NCBI GenBank assembly: GCA_964420035.1
Contig: CAYQQR010000048.1
Location: 1-30,964 of the forward strand
Reading direction: 5' to 3'
Length of the DNA stretch: 30,964 nt
Origin: CAYQQR01 sp964420035
GTDB taxonomy: Bacteria > Bacteroidota > Bacteroidia > Bacteroidales > SM23-62
Shown here piece by piece: positions 1-8,418 of this stretch (position 1 is its first letter; every line of letters starts with the position of its first letter). Below the pieces are notes generated by a model. It was given only the letters and a program-made list of their open reading frames with translations, was not told where the DNA came from and ran no database searches. The position numbers and the translations under genes are program-made.

Positions 1-55
1 TAATATCGTAAATATTTGTTTTTATCTTAGAATACCGTCAGGCAGGCTGAATTCT

Positions 56-682
56 CTATTCTATTTTTATCTTTGAGCCGAACTCCTTCTCAAATTTCTT
101 GAGTTTCGGACCGATCATAAAATTACAATACGGAGCATTCCTGTTGTTCTCATAATACTCCTGGTGATAGTCCTCCGCTTCATAGAAAGCTTCGAATGCC
201 GTCACTTCCGTAACGATCGGATCTTTAAAAGCATTCCCGTCTTCCAGTTCCCGGATGTATTCCTTCGCGAGTTTCTCTTGTTCCGGGGAATGAAAGAATA
301 TAGCCGAACGGTACTGCGTCCCCACATCGGCACCCTGCCGGTTCAAAGTGGTGGGATCATGGGTTGCAAAGAGTATCTCCAGCAACTCCCGGTAAGTCAC
401 AACAGAAGGGTCGAAATGGACCTGTACCACCTCGGCATGACCGGTTTTGCCGGTCACCACTTCCCGGTAAGAAGGATTTTTCACATGGCCCCCGGAAAAG
501 CCGGAAACCACCTTCTGCACCCCTTTTACCCGCTCGAAAACGGCCTCGGTACACCAGAAACATCCGCCCCCGAAGGTGGCGATTCGCGTCTCTCCTCCCA
601 TATGATAAGGATTATTGGTTGAATTAGCCTTACTGCCCAATGTCAAAAAAACACTCAATAATATGAGATAAAACGATCTCAT
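56..682 (-). CDS. msrA: Exported peptide-methionine (S)-S-oxide reductase MsrA
   Basis: This enzyme reduces methionine-S-sulfoxide in damaged proteins back to methionine, using thioredoxin-type reductant. The hallmark GCFWC is at residues 40-44, with Cys41 as the expected nucleophile and Cys44 beside it. Cys186 in the C-terminal APYC motif is a likely resolving cysteine. GHAEVVQV (81-88) and the YRSAIFF stretch are also typical of the family. Residues 1-20 form a hydrophobic signal peptide (SFYLILLSVFLTLG), so the enzyme should act in the periplasm, unlike the cytoplasmic MsrA of many bacteria. The 208-residue length fits MsrA plus a leader. No MsrB domain is fused or adjacent. It stands alone on the minus strand, divergent from the lipoprotein gene at 930. 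The family call is very secure; the location is inferred from the leader. Confidence 0.96.
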   Translation of the reverse strand: MRSFYLILLSVFLTLGSKANSTNNPYHMGGETRIATFGGGCFWCTEAVFERVKGVQKVVSGFSGGHVKNPSYREVVTGKTGHAEVVQVHFDPSVVTYRELLEILFATHDPTTLNRQGADVGTQYRSAIFFHSPEQEKLAKEYIRELEDGNAFKDPIVTEVTAFEAFYEAEDYHQEYYENNRNAPYCNFMIGPKLKKFEKEFGSKIKIE

Positions 683-762
683 GGTTTGTTATTAACGACA
701 AAATCAATCGGGGATTGTTCACAGATAGAAGGTTTTAGGGATTTAGGGTTGGACTTTTATGA

Positions 763-802
763 CGGTACCAAACGGTATCAAACGGTGCCAAACGGTATTG
801 GA
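763..802. repeat. 10-base degenerate tandem repeat (cggtaycaaa)
   Basis: Three and a half units of about 10 bases occur back to back: cggtaccaaa, cggtatcaaa, cggtgccaaa, then a decayed unit. The same unit family recurs at 3773-3802, where the units are cggtgctgaa, cggtgctaaa and cggtactgaa. It lies in the 247-base gap between msrA and the lipoprotein gene, in which no gene is visible. Confidence 0.85.
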
Positions 803-825
803 CCGAAGAACCGAGGAACTTCATT

Positions 826-866
826 CTGCCTGCCCGACCGGTAGGCAGCTGACTGCCATCAGGCAG
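826..866. repeat. REP/BIME-like pair of hairpins
   Basis: There are two adjacent dyads. The first has arms ctgcct and aggcag around gcccgaccggt (826-848). The second has arms ctgcc and ggcag (853-866). A near-identical element is at 6497-6537, also followed by ctgaattctgaatcc. Single arms of the same element are visible near 38-55, 3669-3691, 3848-3865, 6409-6420, 21992-22010 and 30915-30930. This is the dominant dispersed hairpin family of the window. Confidence 0.85.
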
Positions 867-929
867 GCTGAATTCTGAATCCATCAAATAATCCTTTATA
901 TTTATCACGGACTTAAAACCTGATTCAAA

Positions 930-1340
930 ATGAAACCACCGGGAATTTTACTGGGATTGTTGCTGGTACTGGCAATCACCCACTGCAAAAAAGACGATGA
1001 GGTTTCAGAACGTTTCAAGCTGCTCACCACCCCCACCTGGACCTCGGACTCTCTGCTGGTTAACGGGGAAGATGCCGGCGGACCGGGTGAAATGCTGGAA
1101 GACTTCAAGGGCGACATGAAGTTCTATGAGGACGGGACGGGTTATTTCGGCGATTACACGGGGACATGGCAATTCTCACCCGACGAGACGGAACTCACCA
1201 TTACCACCGATTCCCTCATCTTTCCCCTCACCACCAGGATCGTTGAACTAAGCACCGCTTCCCTGAAGATCACCACGGGCTTCCCGGACATTACAACGGG
1301 CGGCCAGTTGAAGATCCGGATGACATTCAGGGCCAAATGA
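930..1340 (+). CDS. Small lipoprotein, lipocalin-like, paired with a TonB receptor
   Basis: This 136-residue protein starts with a lipoprotein signal: a hydrophobic stretch LLGLLLVLAITH followed by Cys19 and a charged KKDDE. It is expected to be a lipid-anchored envelope protein. The remainder is rich in beta-strand-type sequence, with TGYFGDYTGTWQFS around residues 70-85 and TELTITTDSL after it. This resembles the small lipocalin-like or DUF5004-type lipoproteins of Bacteroidota, but no definite family can be claimed by eye. Its stop overlaps the start of the TonB receptor gene (shared ATGA, 1337-1340), so the two are translationally coupled. A role as accessory surface lipoprotein of that receptor is an inference. 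Confidence 0.85.
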   Translation: MKPPGILLGLLLVLAITHCKKDDEVSERFKLLTTPTWTSDSLLVNGEDAGGPGEMLEDFKGDMKFYEDGTGYFGDYTGTWQFSPDETELTITTDSLIFPLTTRIVELSTASLKITTGFPDITTGGQLKIRMTFRAK

Positions 1341-3583
1341 CCGGCAGGCGGACCCTGATCCTGCTGCTTCTCTGGGTCATGTGTCTTGAACCTTACGCTC
1401 AGGCCCTGATCCGGGGAAAGGTATACGATAAGCAAAGCGGAGAAGCCCTTTCCCCCGTGAATGTGATCTATGGCAAAAGACAGGGAACCCTGACGGACAG
1501 GGACGGCCGTTTCGGCATCAGCACGGAACCGGGCATGGTCAACCTCACCTTCCGCTACGTGGGATACAAAACCCTGTACCGGTCTGTGCAAACACAAGCG
1601 GGAGATACCGTTTCTCTTGAAGTAGGCATGGCAGTGGACATTGCAGAGATCGCCCAGATCGCGGTCAGTGCCGGCAAGGTGGAACAACAGGTCTCGGAAC
1701 TGACCGTCTCCCTGAACATCATCAAACCGGAACGCCTGGACAACAGCCACATCACCGATGCCACGGAACTGATCAACAAGACCCCCGGCATTGCGGTCAT
1801 GGACGGCCAGGCTTCCATCCGGGGCGGCAGCGGCTACAGTTACGGGGCCGGCAGCCGGGTCCTGACCCTGCTGGACGGACTGCCGGTGCTGTCGGCCGAC
1901 GCGGGCAACATCAAATGGCAATTCCTTCCCCTGGAGAACATATCGCAGATCGAGATCATCAAGGGCGCATCCTCGGTGCTTTACGGTTCCTCCGCCCTGA
2001 ACGGGGTGATCAACTTCCGGACCGCTGCAGCCGCAGCGGTGCCCGAAACCCGCTTCTTCATCGAGGGAGGTCTTTTCGATGAGCCCCGTAACAAGAACTG
2101 GGTCTGGTGGGACACGCCCCGCAGCTTCGCCAGTGCATCCTTCTCCCATGTGCGGAAAAGCGGGAACACGGGTATCGGTGCGGGCTTCTACCTGCTCACC
2201 GACCCGGGATACCGCGAGCGGAACGATGAAAAGCTGGGCCGGGTGAACCTGAGGATCGAGCGGGAAAGCAAGCGGGTGCAGGGACTCTCCTGCGGCACCA
2301 CCCTCCATGCCGGTCTTACCGAAAAGACGGATTTCATCCTCTGGAAAAATGCCGAAACCGGGGCACTCATCCAGGACAGCGCCACGGCCAACCCCTTCAC
2401 GGGCCACCTGGTCACCATCGATCCCTTCATCATTTTGGACAAAGGACGGCACAGTCATGACCTTCGGACCCGCTTCCAGCTGTCGGAGAACTTCTTTCCC
2501 GAAGGAGGCCGGAACAACAGCCGGGCCCGCTCTTTTCTGGCCGAGTACCGGATGCGTTACCGGCTTTTCGGATGGATGCAGCTGAACCTGGGGATCTATG
2601 AAAACTACAGCCGCATCGACTCCAGGTTTTACGGGGATCACAGCGCCCTGAACCTGGCAGCCTACAGCCAGGCCGACCTCACCCCGGTCAGGGACCTGAA
2701 GATGGTGGCCGGTGTGCGACTGGAACACAATGCCCTGGACGGGGAAAACGACCGGCTCATTCCCCTGTTCCGCACGGGGATCAACTACAGGCTGAGCGAC
2801 TATACTTTCCTGCGCACCTCCTTCGGCCAGGGCTACCGCTACCCTTCCATTGCCGAAAAATTTGCCACCACCACCCTGGGCTCCGTACGGATCGTCCCCA
2901 ATCCTCACGTGCTCCCGGAATCCGGCTGGAGCAGCGAGATCGGCATCAAACAGGGCATCTCGAACGACAAAGTCAACGGATCCCTGGATCTCGCCCTGTT
3001 CTACAGCCGTAATACCGACCTGATCGAGTATCTCTTCGGGGTCTACCCCGACCCGGGTGATACCACCTTCAGCTTCGGATTTAAATCGAGCAATGTCGAA
3101 AATTCAAAGGTCTACGGGACGGAACTGAATTTTTCCCTGCACTGGTCGGCAGGGCGGATTGAGCATTCCCTCAGCGGGGGCTACACCTTCATCCACCCCG
3201 TTGAATTCAACCCGCAAAGTGGAAAAAGCTCCACTACTTACCTCAAATACAGGAGGAAACACTCCTTTGTATTAAGTTATACATCAAATATTGAAGACAT
3301 TGATTTTGGAATGGACCTAACCGCGGACTCCCGGATCCTGAACATTGACGATGTCTTCCTGGACGAGCTGACCCGGGAGTACCTCCTCCCCGGTTTCTAC
3401 GATTTCTGGCAGGACGGCAACCGGGGTTACCTGGTTCTTGATCCGCATATAGGTTATTCATTTGCAAACCATTACCGCGTATCATTTGCAATAAAGAACC
3501 TGCTCAACACCGAATACATGGGCCGCCCGGGGGACATCCAGCCGCAGCGGAGGTTTAGTCTGCGTTTATCCGGGAGGTTTTAG
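1337..3583 (+). CDS. TonB-dependent outer-membrane receptor with carboxypeptidase-D-like N-terminal domain
   Basis: This protein imports a substrate across the outer membrane using TonB energy. A signal peptide (LILLLLWVMCLEPYAQA) is followed by a carboxypeptidase regulatory-like domain at about 24-100 (IRGKVYDKQSGEALSPVNV). The plug domain spans about 115-225, with LINKTPGIAVMDGQASIRGG, GLPVLSADAG and IEIIKGASSVLYGSSALNGV in order. A large beta-barrel follows and ends in RFSLRLSGRF, with the usual terminal aromatic residue. The 748-residue length suits CirA/BtuB-type receptors rather than the roughly 1000-residue SusC type, and no SusD gene is adjacent. The start is chosen at the ATGA overlap with the lipoprotein. 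The substrate cannot be read from the sequence. A long open frame on the opposite strand here is a codon-bias shadow. Confidence 0.95.
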   Translation: MTGRRTLILLLLWVMCLEPYAQALIRGKVYDKQSGEALSPVNVIYGKRQGTLTDRDGRFGISTEPGMVNLTFRYVGYKTLYRSVQTQAGDTVSLEVGMAVDIAEIAQIAVSAGKVEQQVSELTVSLNIIKPERLDNSHITDATELINKTPGIAVMDGQASIRGGSGYSYGAGSRVLTLLDGLPVLSADAGNIKWQFLPLENISQIEIIKGASSVLYGSSALNGVINFRTAAAAAVPETRFFIEGGLFDEPRNKNWVWWDTPRSFASASFSHVRKSGNTGIGAGFYLLTDPGYRERNDEKLGRVNLRIERESKRVQGLSCGTTLHAGLTEKTDFILWKNAETGALIQDSATANPFTGHLVTIDPFIILDKGRHSHDLRTRFQLSENFFPEGGRNNSRARSFLAEYRMRYRLFGWMQLNLGIYENYSRIDSRFYGDHSALNLAAYSQADLTPVRDLKMVAGVRLEHNALDGENDRLIPLFRTGINYRLSDYTFLRTSFGQGYRYPSIAEKFATTTLGSVRIVPNPHVLPESGWSSEIGIKQGISNDKVNGSLDLALFYSRNTDLIEYLFGVYPDPGDTTFSFGFKSSNVENSKVYGTELNFSLHWSAGRIEHSLSGGYTFIHPVEFNPQSGKSSTTYLKYRRKHSFVLSYTSNIEDIDFGMDLTADSRILNIDDVFLDELTREYLLPGFYDFWQDGNRGYLVLDPHIGYSFANHYRVSFAIKNLLNTEYMGRPGDIQPQRRFSLRLSGRF

Positions 3584-4055
3584 TTTTTCCGCTACGCTGT
3601 TTTTCCGCCTTGGGCTGCCTCTCATTCGTCCCGAAAATCTTAGCAGCTTTGCTGCTTTAGATTTTTGAGCCTGCCTGTCCGGTAGGCAGGGATCCTCGAA
3701 AAATTACGCAAAGCTTGCTTTGCTGTTTTTCGGGACTTCGCTCATTGTTGCTCGCTCGCTGCGCTGTAATAACGGTGCTGAACGGTGCTAAACGGTACTG
3801 AACCCAGGAACTTAGTAACTTAGGAACTTCATCCTGAATCCCTGATTGCCGTCAGGCAGGCTGAATCCTGAATTCCATATGTCTCAACGTCTCATTGTCT
3901 CTGGTCCAGTAACCAGCGACTAGAAGCCAGAAACCAGAAGTCGGCAACAACCCATGACAACCGCATGCCTACAGCATGACGATTGCATGACAGCTCTTAA
4001 GCTCTGTGGTTCTCAATTTTTCTAACGGGTCCTCTGTGACCGTATAAATCCTGAA
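3584..4055. repeat. Gene-free gap of dispersed repeats and hairpins
   Basis: No gene is visible between the convergent receptor and hydrolase genes. The gap holds a hairpin at 3634-3665, a REP-like dyad at 3669-3691, a hairpin at 3697-3732, 10-base tandem repeats at 3773-3802, an 8-base repeat (gtctcaac, gtctcatt) at 3881-3896, and a degenerate ccag-rich stretch at about 3905-3935. The hairpins lie just past the receptor stop and may end transcription from both sides. Confidence 0.8.
3697..3732. terminator. Strong hairpin, possible bidirectional terminator
   Basis: The outer arms are cgaaaaa and tttttcg; the inner arms are gcaaagc and gctttgc around a two-base loop. The same design is repeated at 25640-25680, so it is a dispersed element. 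It lies 114 bases after the receptor stop, between two convergent genes. A terminator role is inferred from position and structure only. Confidence 0.5.
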
Positions 4056-6230
4056 TTAATACTCAGCCCCGGTTGGTAGTCTCTTATTCACCGGTTCACC
4101 CTGATACCGGGAAATACCATTGATAATCACTTCCACTTTTTCAATTTCTTCCGGGAACAAATGTTTCATATCTACATTTAAATAGGGCGTATCTTTTGTT
4201 TCAATATAGACGGTGTTCCCTTTTATACTGAAGGAGAAACCGGGATAATCGTTGGAATAATAGATTTGGGGAATAGTGATCCCATAGCATCCTTTATATT
4301 TCGCAGAGGGAGAAATATAGGTTCGATTTCCGGGCAGTTCTTTATCATGCTTCAGCATCCATTTATAGATATCTTTCCAATCTTCGCCGAGGATCCGGTG
4401 TCCCCTACCCTTGACTATATCTACTTCAGATGGGTTGCCAACTTTATTGAGTGCTTTGATCATGGTATAGGCATGGTCTGCCGACACCATCCTGTCCCTT
4501 TCGCCGTGCCAGATCATCACCGGCAGGTGGGCCAGATTGGCTGCTACACCATATTCAGCAGGGATATAACGGTCGCCCCCACCGGCAATGGCTATGGCTG
4601 CCCAGGGTTCAGGGTTTTCAACAGCAAGGGCCCAGGTACCGTAGCCTCCCATGGAGAATCCCGTTAAATAGATCCGGTAAGGATCGATAAAGTAAAGATT
4701 CTTAGCTTCTTCCAGGGCATCCCAAACATCCTGTCCGGCCACACCGCGGTATCCGCGGTTCCCTCTTCCCCAGGGCTCCAGGATGAATGCATCAGATTTA
4801 TTGGGCTTTTTCTTTTTAATCCGGTTGCGATAGGGTCCCGTGAAAAAATCCAGGATATAGTCGCTTCCGGCCCCGTGCAGGTTGATGATCAGTGGCATAT
4901 CTTCAACATACCTCCATTTACGGGGACAAGTCAGCTTGAAATACTGTTTGCTGTCATCCGCACTGGAATAGAATTCCAGGATCATGGGAAGGACCCCGCT
5001 GGCATAGTCTTCATGATCATAATAACCCTCATCCAGGGCCCGGATCACATCTTCGATATGCTTTAGGACACGAGCCGGTCCATAGGGATCGATATCCAGT
5101 TTATCGAGTGACCGGTACCATGTTCTTTCACACAGGTCCAAGAGCGCATACATACTGTATTCTTCCCCTTCACCCCCGGCATGGGTCATGACTTCATCAA
5201 AAACCGCGTTCAGTTCATCCATGATGCCACTGTGTGACTGCAACGTATCAGTCCGGCTCAGGACCATATACCCGGGTGCATCCAGGACCAAGCGGACGGG
5301 AAATGCCCGGCTTTCTTCTTCCTTCAAATAGACCTTGACCCGGTAACGCATGATCTGTCCGGGATAATTGGATGGTTCCAGCATTTGTTCCGAACGGGAG
5401 TTCTGGTAATTCAGTTCTATATACGGACCGATCCCTGCAGGGAACCTGTAAGCCACCCAGTATTCCGCATAGTCGTTGATGTGCCATATATTTTCCCTGA
5501 CCGGCTGAATAACGGCAAAACTCTCCGTGGCAGACGGAAGCTCCAGCTTTTTGAACAAACCGGGCCTCAGGACTCCTCCCACTCCCCCGCCCCAGCAGAT
5601 CCGTTCCTGGACGGGTCCCTCATCCGTGTCATTTACCCGGATCGCAATACCGATCAGGGGGGCTGCAGGACCCTTCATCTGAAAAGCTTCCCAGGGGAAA
5701 TGGATCCGGTAATGGGTCATGCCCGCTGCTTCATCCCGCTGGATTTTGAGGTTAACCCGCTCAAAACTCCCGGGACCGTCGGGATGACCGTAATGGTGGG
5801 CCCAGGCGCGTGGACCGTTTTCTGTTAAGGCCAGGGTAACGAAGGCATCGTGCGGTCCCGTATAGGCCGTGTTTGGATCTTGACCCCTTACGCCATCGCC
5901 ATTGGCATCGATGCCCAGCTGTATGGCATCCCCGTCCCAAATGGCATCCCTGACTTGGTTGTTTATGTGTAGTTGATCGCGGATATCCACATGAATGTAG
6001 ATAGAATCAGCATCCATTCCCATATATCCCGTAGCCCGCGGTTCTGAGCTGTCGGATTGAATATGGAAAAGTTCGGGCAAATCCTTTATATTCTCCACCC
6101 ATTCCAGGGTATCGTCTACCTGCTCATAATCAGGAATATACAGGGGCAGAAAATCACCAAATGGCTGCTGAGCCCATAAGGGCAAAAAAGTGAGATACAA
6201 GGCTATTCCAAAAGAAATGAGGGGTTTCAT
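4056..6230 (-). CDS. Secreted multidomain alpha/beta hydrolase (CBM9-like domain + esterase/peptidase domain)
   Basis: This 724-residue exported protein has a signal peptide at 1-20 (LISFGIALYLTFLPLWAQ). Residues about 30-250 look like a CBM9/DOMON-type beta-sandwich of the kind that binds sugars: YIHVDIRDQ, WDGDAIQLGIDANGDG, ending YRIHFPWEAF. A linker region of unknown type follows. Residues about 425-640 form an alpha/beta hydrolase: the oxyanion strand LIINLHGAGSDY, nucleophile elbow GFSMGGYGTWA with Ser526, an acid in WHGERDRMV, and a base in GRGHRIL. The elbow and the PHB-depolymerase or feruloyl-esterase-like architecture suggest an esterase acting on a polymer, perhaps acetylated or feruloylated polysaccharide. 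A prolyl-oligopeptidase-like peptidase is the alternative. It stands alone, so the substrate is unknown. Confidence 0.85.
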   Translation of the reverse strand: MKPLISFGIALYLTFLPLWAQQPFGDFLPLYIPDYEQVDDTLEWVENIKDLPELFHIQSDSSEPRATGYMGMDADSIYIHVDIRDQLHINNQVRDAIWDGDAIQLGIDANGDGVRGQDPNTAYTGPHDAFVTLALTENGPRAWAHHYGHPDGPGSFERVNLKIQRDEAAGMTHYRIHFPWEAFQMKGPAAPLIGIAIRVNDTDEGPVQERICWGGGVGGVLRPGLFKKLELPSATESFAVIQPVRENIWHINDYAEYWVAYRFPAGIGPYIELNYQNSRSEQMLEPSNYPGQIMRYRVKVYLKEEESRAFPVRLVLDAPGYMVLSRTDTLQSHSGIMDELNAVFDEVMTHAGGEGEEYSMYALLDLCERTWYRSLDKLDIDPYGPARVLKHIEDVIRALDEGYYDHEDYASGVLPMILEFYSSADDSKQYFKLTCPRKWRYVEDMPLIINLHGAGSDYILDFFTGPYRNRIKKKKPNKSDAFILEPWGRGNRGYRGVAGQDVWDALEEAKNLYFIDPYRIYLTGFSMGGYGTWALAVENPEPWAAIAIAGGGDRYIPAEYGVAANLAHLPVMIWHGERDRMVSADHAYTMIKALNKVGNPSEVDIVKGRGHRILGEDWKDIYKWMLKHDKELPGNRTYISPSAKYKGCYGITIPQIYYSNDYPGFSFSIKGNTVYIETKDTPYLNVDMKHLFPEEIEKVEVIINGISRYQGEPVNKRLPTGAEY

Positions 6231-6648
6231 GTGAAGTTCCGTTTGGTTTGAGTAAACTAAGTTATGAAAAACCCGGCTGCCGGTATCAGGAATACTCCAT
6301 TCTATTTGTCTCGACGTCTCAACGTCTCGATGTCTGCCATTTCTCTATGGTTCTCAATTTTTCTCTGGTCTTCCGTGACCGTATAAATTTCGGATTGCAA
6401 ATTGCGCCTGCCTGACGGCAAGACAGGGATTGTGGATTATCACATTCATGCTTGGTACCATGCTCAATCAGCAATCAGTAATCCGTAATTATCTTTCTGC
6501 CTGCCTGACCGGTAGGCAGCTTACTGCCATCAGGCAGGCTGAATTCTGAATCCCACGTGTTTTCAGGTTCATAATTTCTTCTTACGATTCTGAGAGAAAT
6601 GACTATCTTGAAAAAAACCATTCATTAACAAATAAACCATCCAAAACC
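6231..6648. repeat. Gene-free divergent gap with tandem and REP-like repeats
   Basis: The gap separates two divergent genes. It holds an 8-base tandem repeat at 6308-6331 (gtctcgac, gtctcaac, gtctcgat), a dispersed ctgcctgacggca arm near 6409, and a two-hairpin REP-like element at 6497-6537 almost identical to that at 826-866. Promoters for both flanking genes must lie here, but no match to the Bacteroidota -7/-33 consensus was strong enough to call. Confidence 0.75.
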
Positions 6649-7317
6649 ATGAAAGCCTCAAAAACATTTCTGTTAACCCTCATTATTTGCCTGATCGGAA
6701 TACAGGTTTACGGTCAGTTTGCTTATTTCAGGGGCGGGCTCAACCTGTCGAACATGTTGTCCAGGAATGATGAAGAAACGTTCAGTGAAGATTTCAAGAT
6801 GAATCCCGGATTCCATGTAGGCACGGGCCTGGATTATCCCCTGACCGATATGGTCTCCGTTGAAAGCGGCCTGTTTGTGAACACCAAAGGATACCGGATC
6901 AAGAAAGAGGATTCGGGAGCGAAAGTAAACGGAAAGCTTAATCTTTATTACCTGGACCTTCCCGTTTCAGTAAAAGGAAATTTCAGTCTGGATGAAAACG
7001 CCAAAGCGTTCCTGGCCGCAGGTCCATACATAGGTTTGGGCATTATTGGAAGAACCAGGTTTACGATCGAATATCAAGGAGAAACCAATACAGAAAAAGA
7101 AAATGTCGAATGGGGCGATGATGGCATCAAGAGACTGGACTATGGATTGACGGTCGGTACCGGCATGGAGGTAGAAAACATTTATTTCGGCGTCTCCTAT
7201 GATTATGGCCTGGCCAACCTCTCCTCAAGATCTGAATCCGGTTACAAATTAAAGCACCGCATCCTCAAGTTCACCCTCGGCTACAGCTTCGACCTGTCCG
7301 GAATGCCGGGGTTTTGA
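6649..7317 (+). CDS. Small outer-membrane beta-barrel protein, PorT-like
   Basis: This 222-residue protein has a signal peptide ending in VYGQ (residues 1-23). The rest alternates polar and hydrophobic residues as in an eight-strand barrel: FAYFRGGLNLSNM near the mature N-terminus, FHVGTGLDYPL, LFVNTKGYRI, LYYLDLPVSVKGNF, FLAAGPYIGLGI and, near the end, LKFTLGYSFDL. YYLDLPVSVK and the AGPYIGLG strand are typical of the outer-membrane barrel domain family called porin-family or PorT-family in Bacteroidota. Its function is usually unknown; these proteins are often structural. It is the last ordinary chromosomal gene before the accessory island. The family is fairly sure, the role unknown. Confidence 0.88.
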   Translation: MKASKTFLLTLIICLIGIQVYGQFAYFRGGLNLSNMLSRNDEETFSEDFKMNPGFHVGTGLDYPLTDMVSVESGLFVNTKGYRIKKEDSGAKVNGKLNLYYLDLPVSVKGNFSLDENAKAFLAAGPYIGLGIIGRTRFTIEYQGETNTEKENVEWGDDGIKRLDYGLTVGTGMEVENIYFGVSYDYGLANLSSRSESGYKLKHRILKFTLGYSFDLSGMPGF

Positions 7318-7363
7318 GGCCACCGGCCAGGACACCAGCAGCCAGCGGCCAGTAGCCAGCCCT

Positions 7364-7680
7364 GAATTCCCCTATGACCGAATTCTCCTCCTCTCTGAGG
7401 AGGAGTACCCGAGGTCCTGTAGCGCTGGCTTTGAGCGGTAAAGAAAGGGCCGAAGGGGGAGGTGGTGAATTGTGGACGCAACGTTCATTTCCTTATATAG
7501 AATTTCTTCGTTACTTTTTTCTTGATAAAAAAGTAACTAAAAAATCTAGGCAAAAATTAAGCTTCAGCCCGCTCTTGGTGCTCTTTTCGGCCTCCGCGTT
7601 ACGGCCGCTCCGGCCGGAGCACCAATTCACCCCCACGCCGGCTCGCAATTTTTGCCTGGCCAACCCGCTTTTGGCCTTAT
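7364..7680. repeat. Left inverted flank of the accessory island
   Basis: This stretch matches the reverse complement of 28600-28895 over most of its length. Shared blocks in order are gaattccccnnatgaccgaattc-like, tcctcctctctg, gggaggtggtg, tggacgcaac, a poly-T hairpin, caaaaattaagcttcagccc, gctcttggtgctc, and accaattcacccccacgcc. The left copy has about 55 extra bases after the tcctcctctctg block. The hairpin at 7510-7537 has perfect 11-base arms (gttactttttt / aaaaaagtaac). Short open frames across it are not convincing genes. The remainder of the gap to 7916 shows no recognisable gene. Confidence 0.85.
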
Positions 7681-7916
7681 GCTTGCGCCGAAGCTTTAGC
7701 ATAGGCGTATGTAAACGGAAAATAACAATGCAGGTTTTTTAGAAAACTCCCCGAAAGAAAAGTACGGGAGTTCGGGGTTGCCTTTGAAGATCGTTTCGGT
7801 GATTGTCTTTTGCGATGTCTGGAGCTGTAACAGGTATGCAATGAAGCATCCGGAACTTTATCTGAACGGTGGCGTAATGGAAGGTCTGGAACAGTTGTAC
7901 AACTGAATAATTAACC

Positions 7917-8309
7917 ATGAATGAAAAAGTGAGATATTATCTTATACTCCGGGAAGAGATCCCGGTATGCCTTTGCAACAGGATCAGGGATGAGCATCGT
8001 AGTATGGATTTTCCTTACCTGGTTGACAATACCGGCGATAAACTCAAGATTAAGTTCACGCCCGTGAATATGCTGTTCGGGATCCTCCTGTCCTATCCCG
8101 CCGGTGCTCCTGATCTGGATCTGCCCGAATACAGAAAGCTTATCCGAAAACTGCTGCTCGAACTCATGGACTATTTTCACTACCAGGACCTGGAAGAATT
8201 TATTACCTGGGCCGCAGTGAAGCTGCTGGACCAGTATGGAGCCGATGCCTGCAAGGTTGCAATGCAGACACATAAAATCATCGAAAAAGAAAAATTTGAA
8301 TTTTACTGA
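7917..8309 (+). CDS. Hypothetical protein, unrecognised
   Basis: This 130-residue soluble protein was not recognised. It has no signal peptide or long hydrophobic segment. The N-terminal half reads like a mixed alpha/beta domain (VRYYLILREEIPVCLC, KLKIKFTPVNMLFGILLSYPAG). The C-terminal half is helical (YRKLIRKLLLELMDYFHY, FITWAAVKLLDQYG, CKVAMQTHKIIEKEKF). Base composition is closer to the core genes than to the AT-rich gene that follows. The start at ATG 7917 has no strong Shine-Dalgarno sequence, which is common in Bacteroidota. A 22-codon frame just upstream (7841-7906) might be a remnant or leader. A hairpin follows the stop. It is the first gene of the island. Confidence 0.65.
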   Translation: MNEKVRYYLILREEIPVCLCNRIRDEHRSMDFPYLVDNTGDKLKIKFTPVNMLFGILLSYPAGAPDLDLPEYRKLIRKLLLELMDYFHYQDLEEFITWAAVKLLDQYGADACKVAMQTHKIIEKEKFEFY

Positions 8310-8319
8310 TGAAGAAATC

Positions 8320-8358
8320 ACAATAGTTAGTAACTTGAATTTTCCAAAATTCTATTGT
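8320..8358 (+). terminator. Nested hairpin after the hypothetical gene
   Basis: The outer arms are acaatag (8320-8326) and ctattgt (8352-8358); the inner arms are gaatttt and aaaattc separated by cc. It begins 10 bases after the stop at 8309. It could be a weak terminator, but the stem is AT-rich and has no clean T tract. It could also be a cassette-boundary palindrome. Confidence 0.4.
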
Positions 8359-8418
8359 CCATTACCGAAAAGATTGATAGCTCATATTTCGAATATTTAA
8401 TAGTTCACTGGAAAAAAC

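Noticed and set aside
1154..2908. A long open frame of 584 codons on the minus strand
   Set aside because: It lies opposite the TonB receptor and has no recognisable domain. GC-rich codon bias of the real gene leaves the opposite frame open.
7374..7742. Short open frames in the left island flank (and at 28593-28793 in the right flank)
   Set aside because: They lie in the inverted repeat, and the two copies do not conserve one protein frame well. The conserved features are DNA blocks and a hairpin.
7841..7906. A 22-codon frame (MKHPELYLNGG...) just before the gene at 7917
   Set aside because: It is too short to support as a gene; no family recognised. It could be a remnant or leader.
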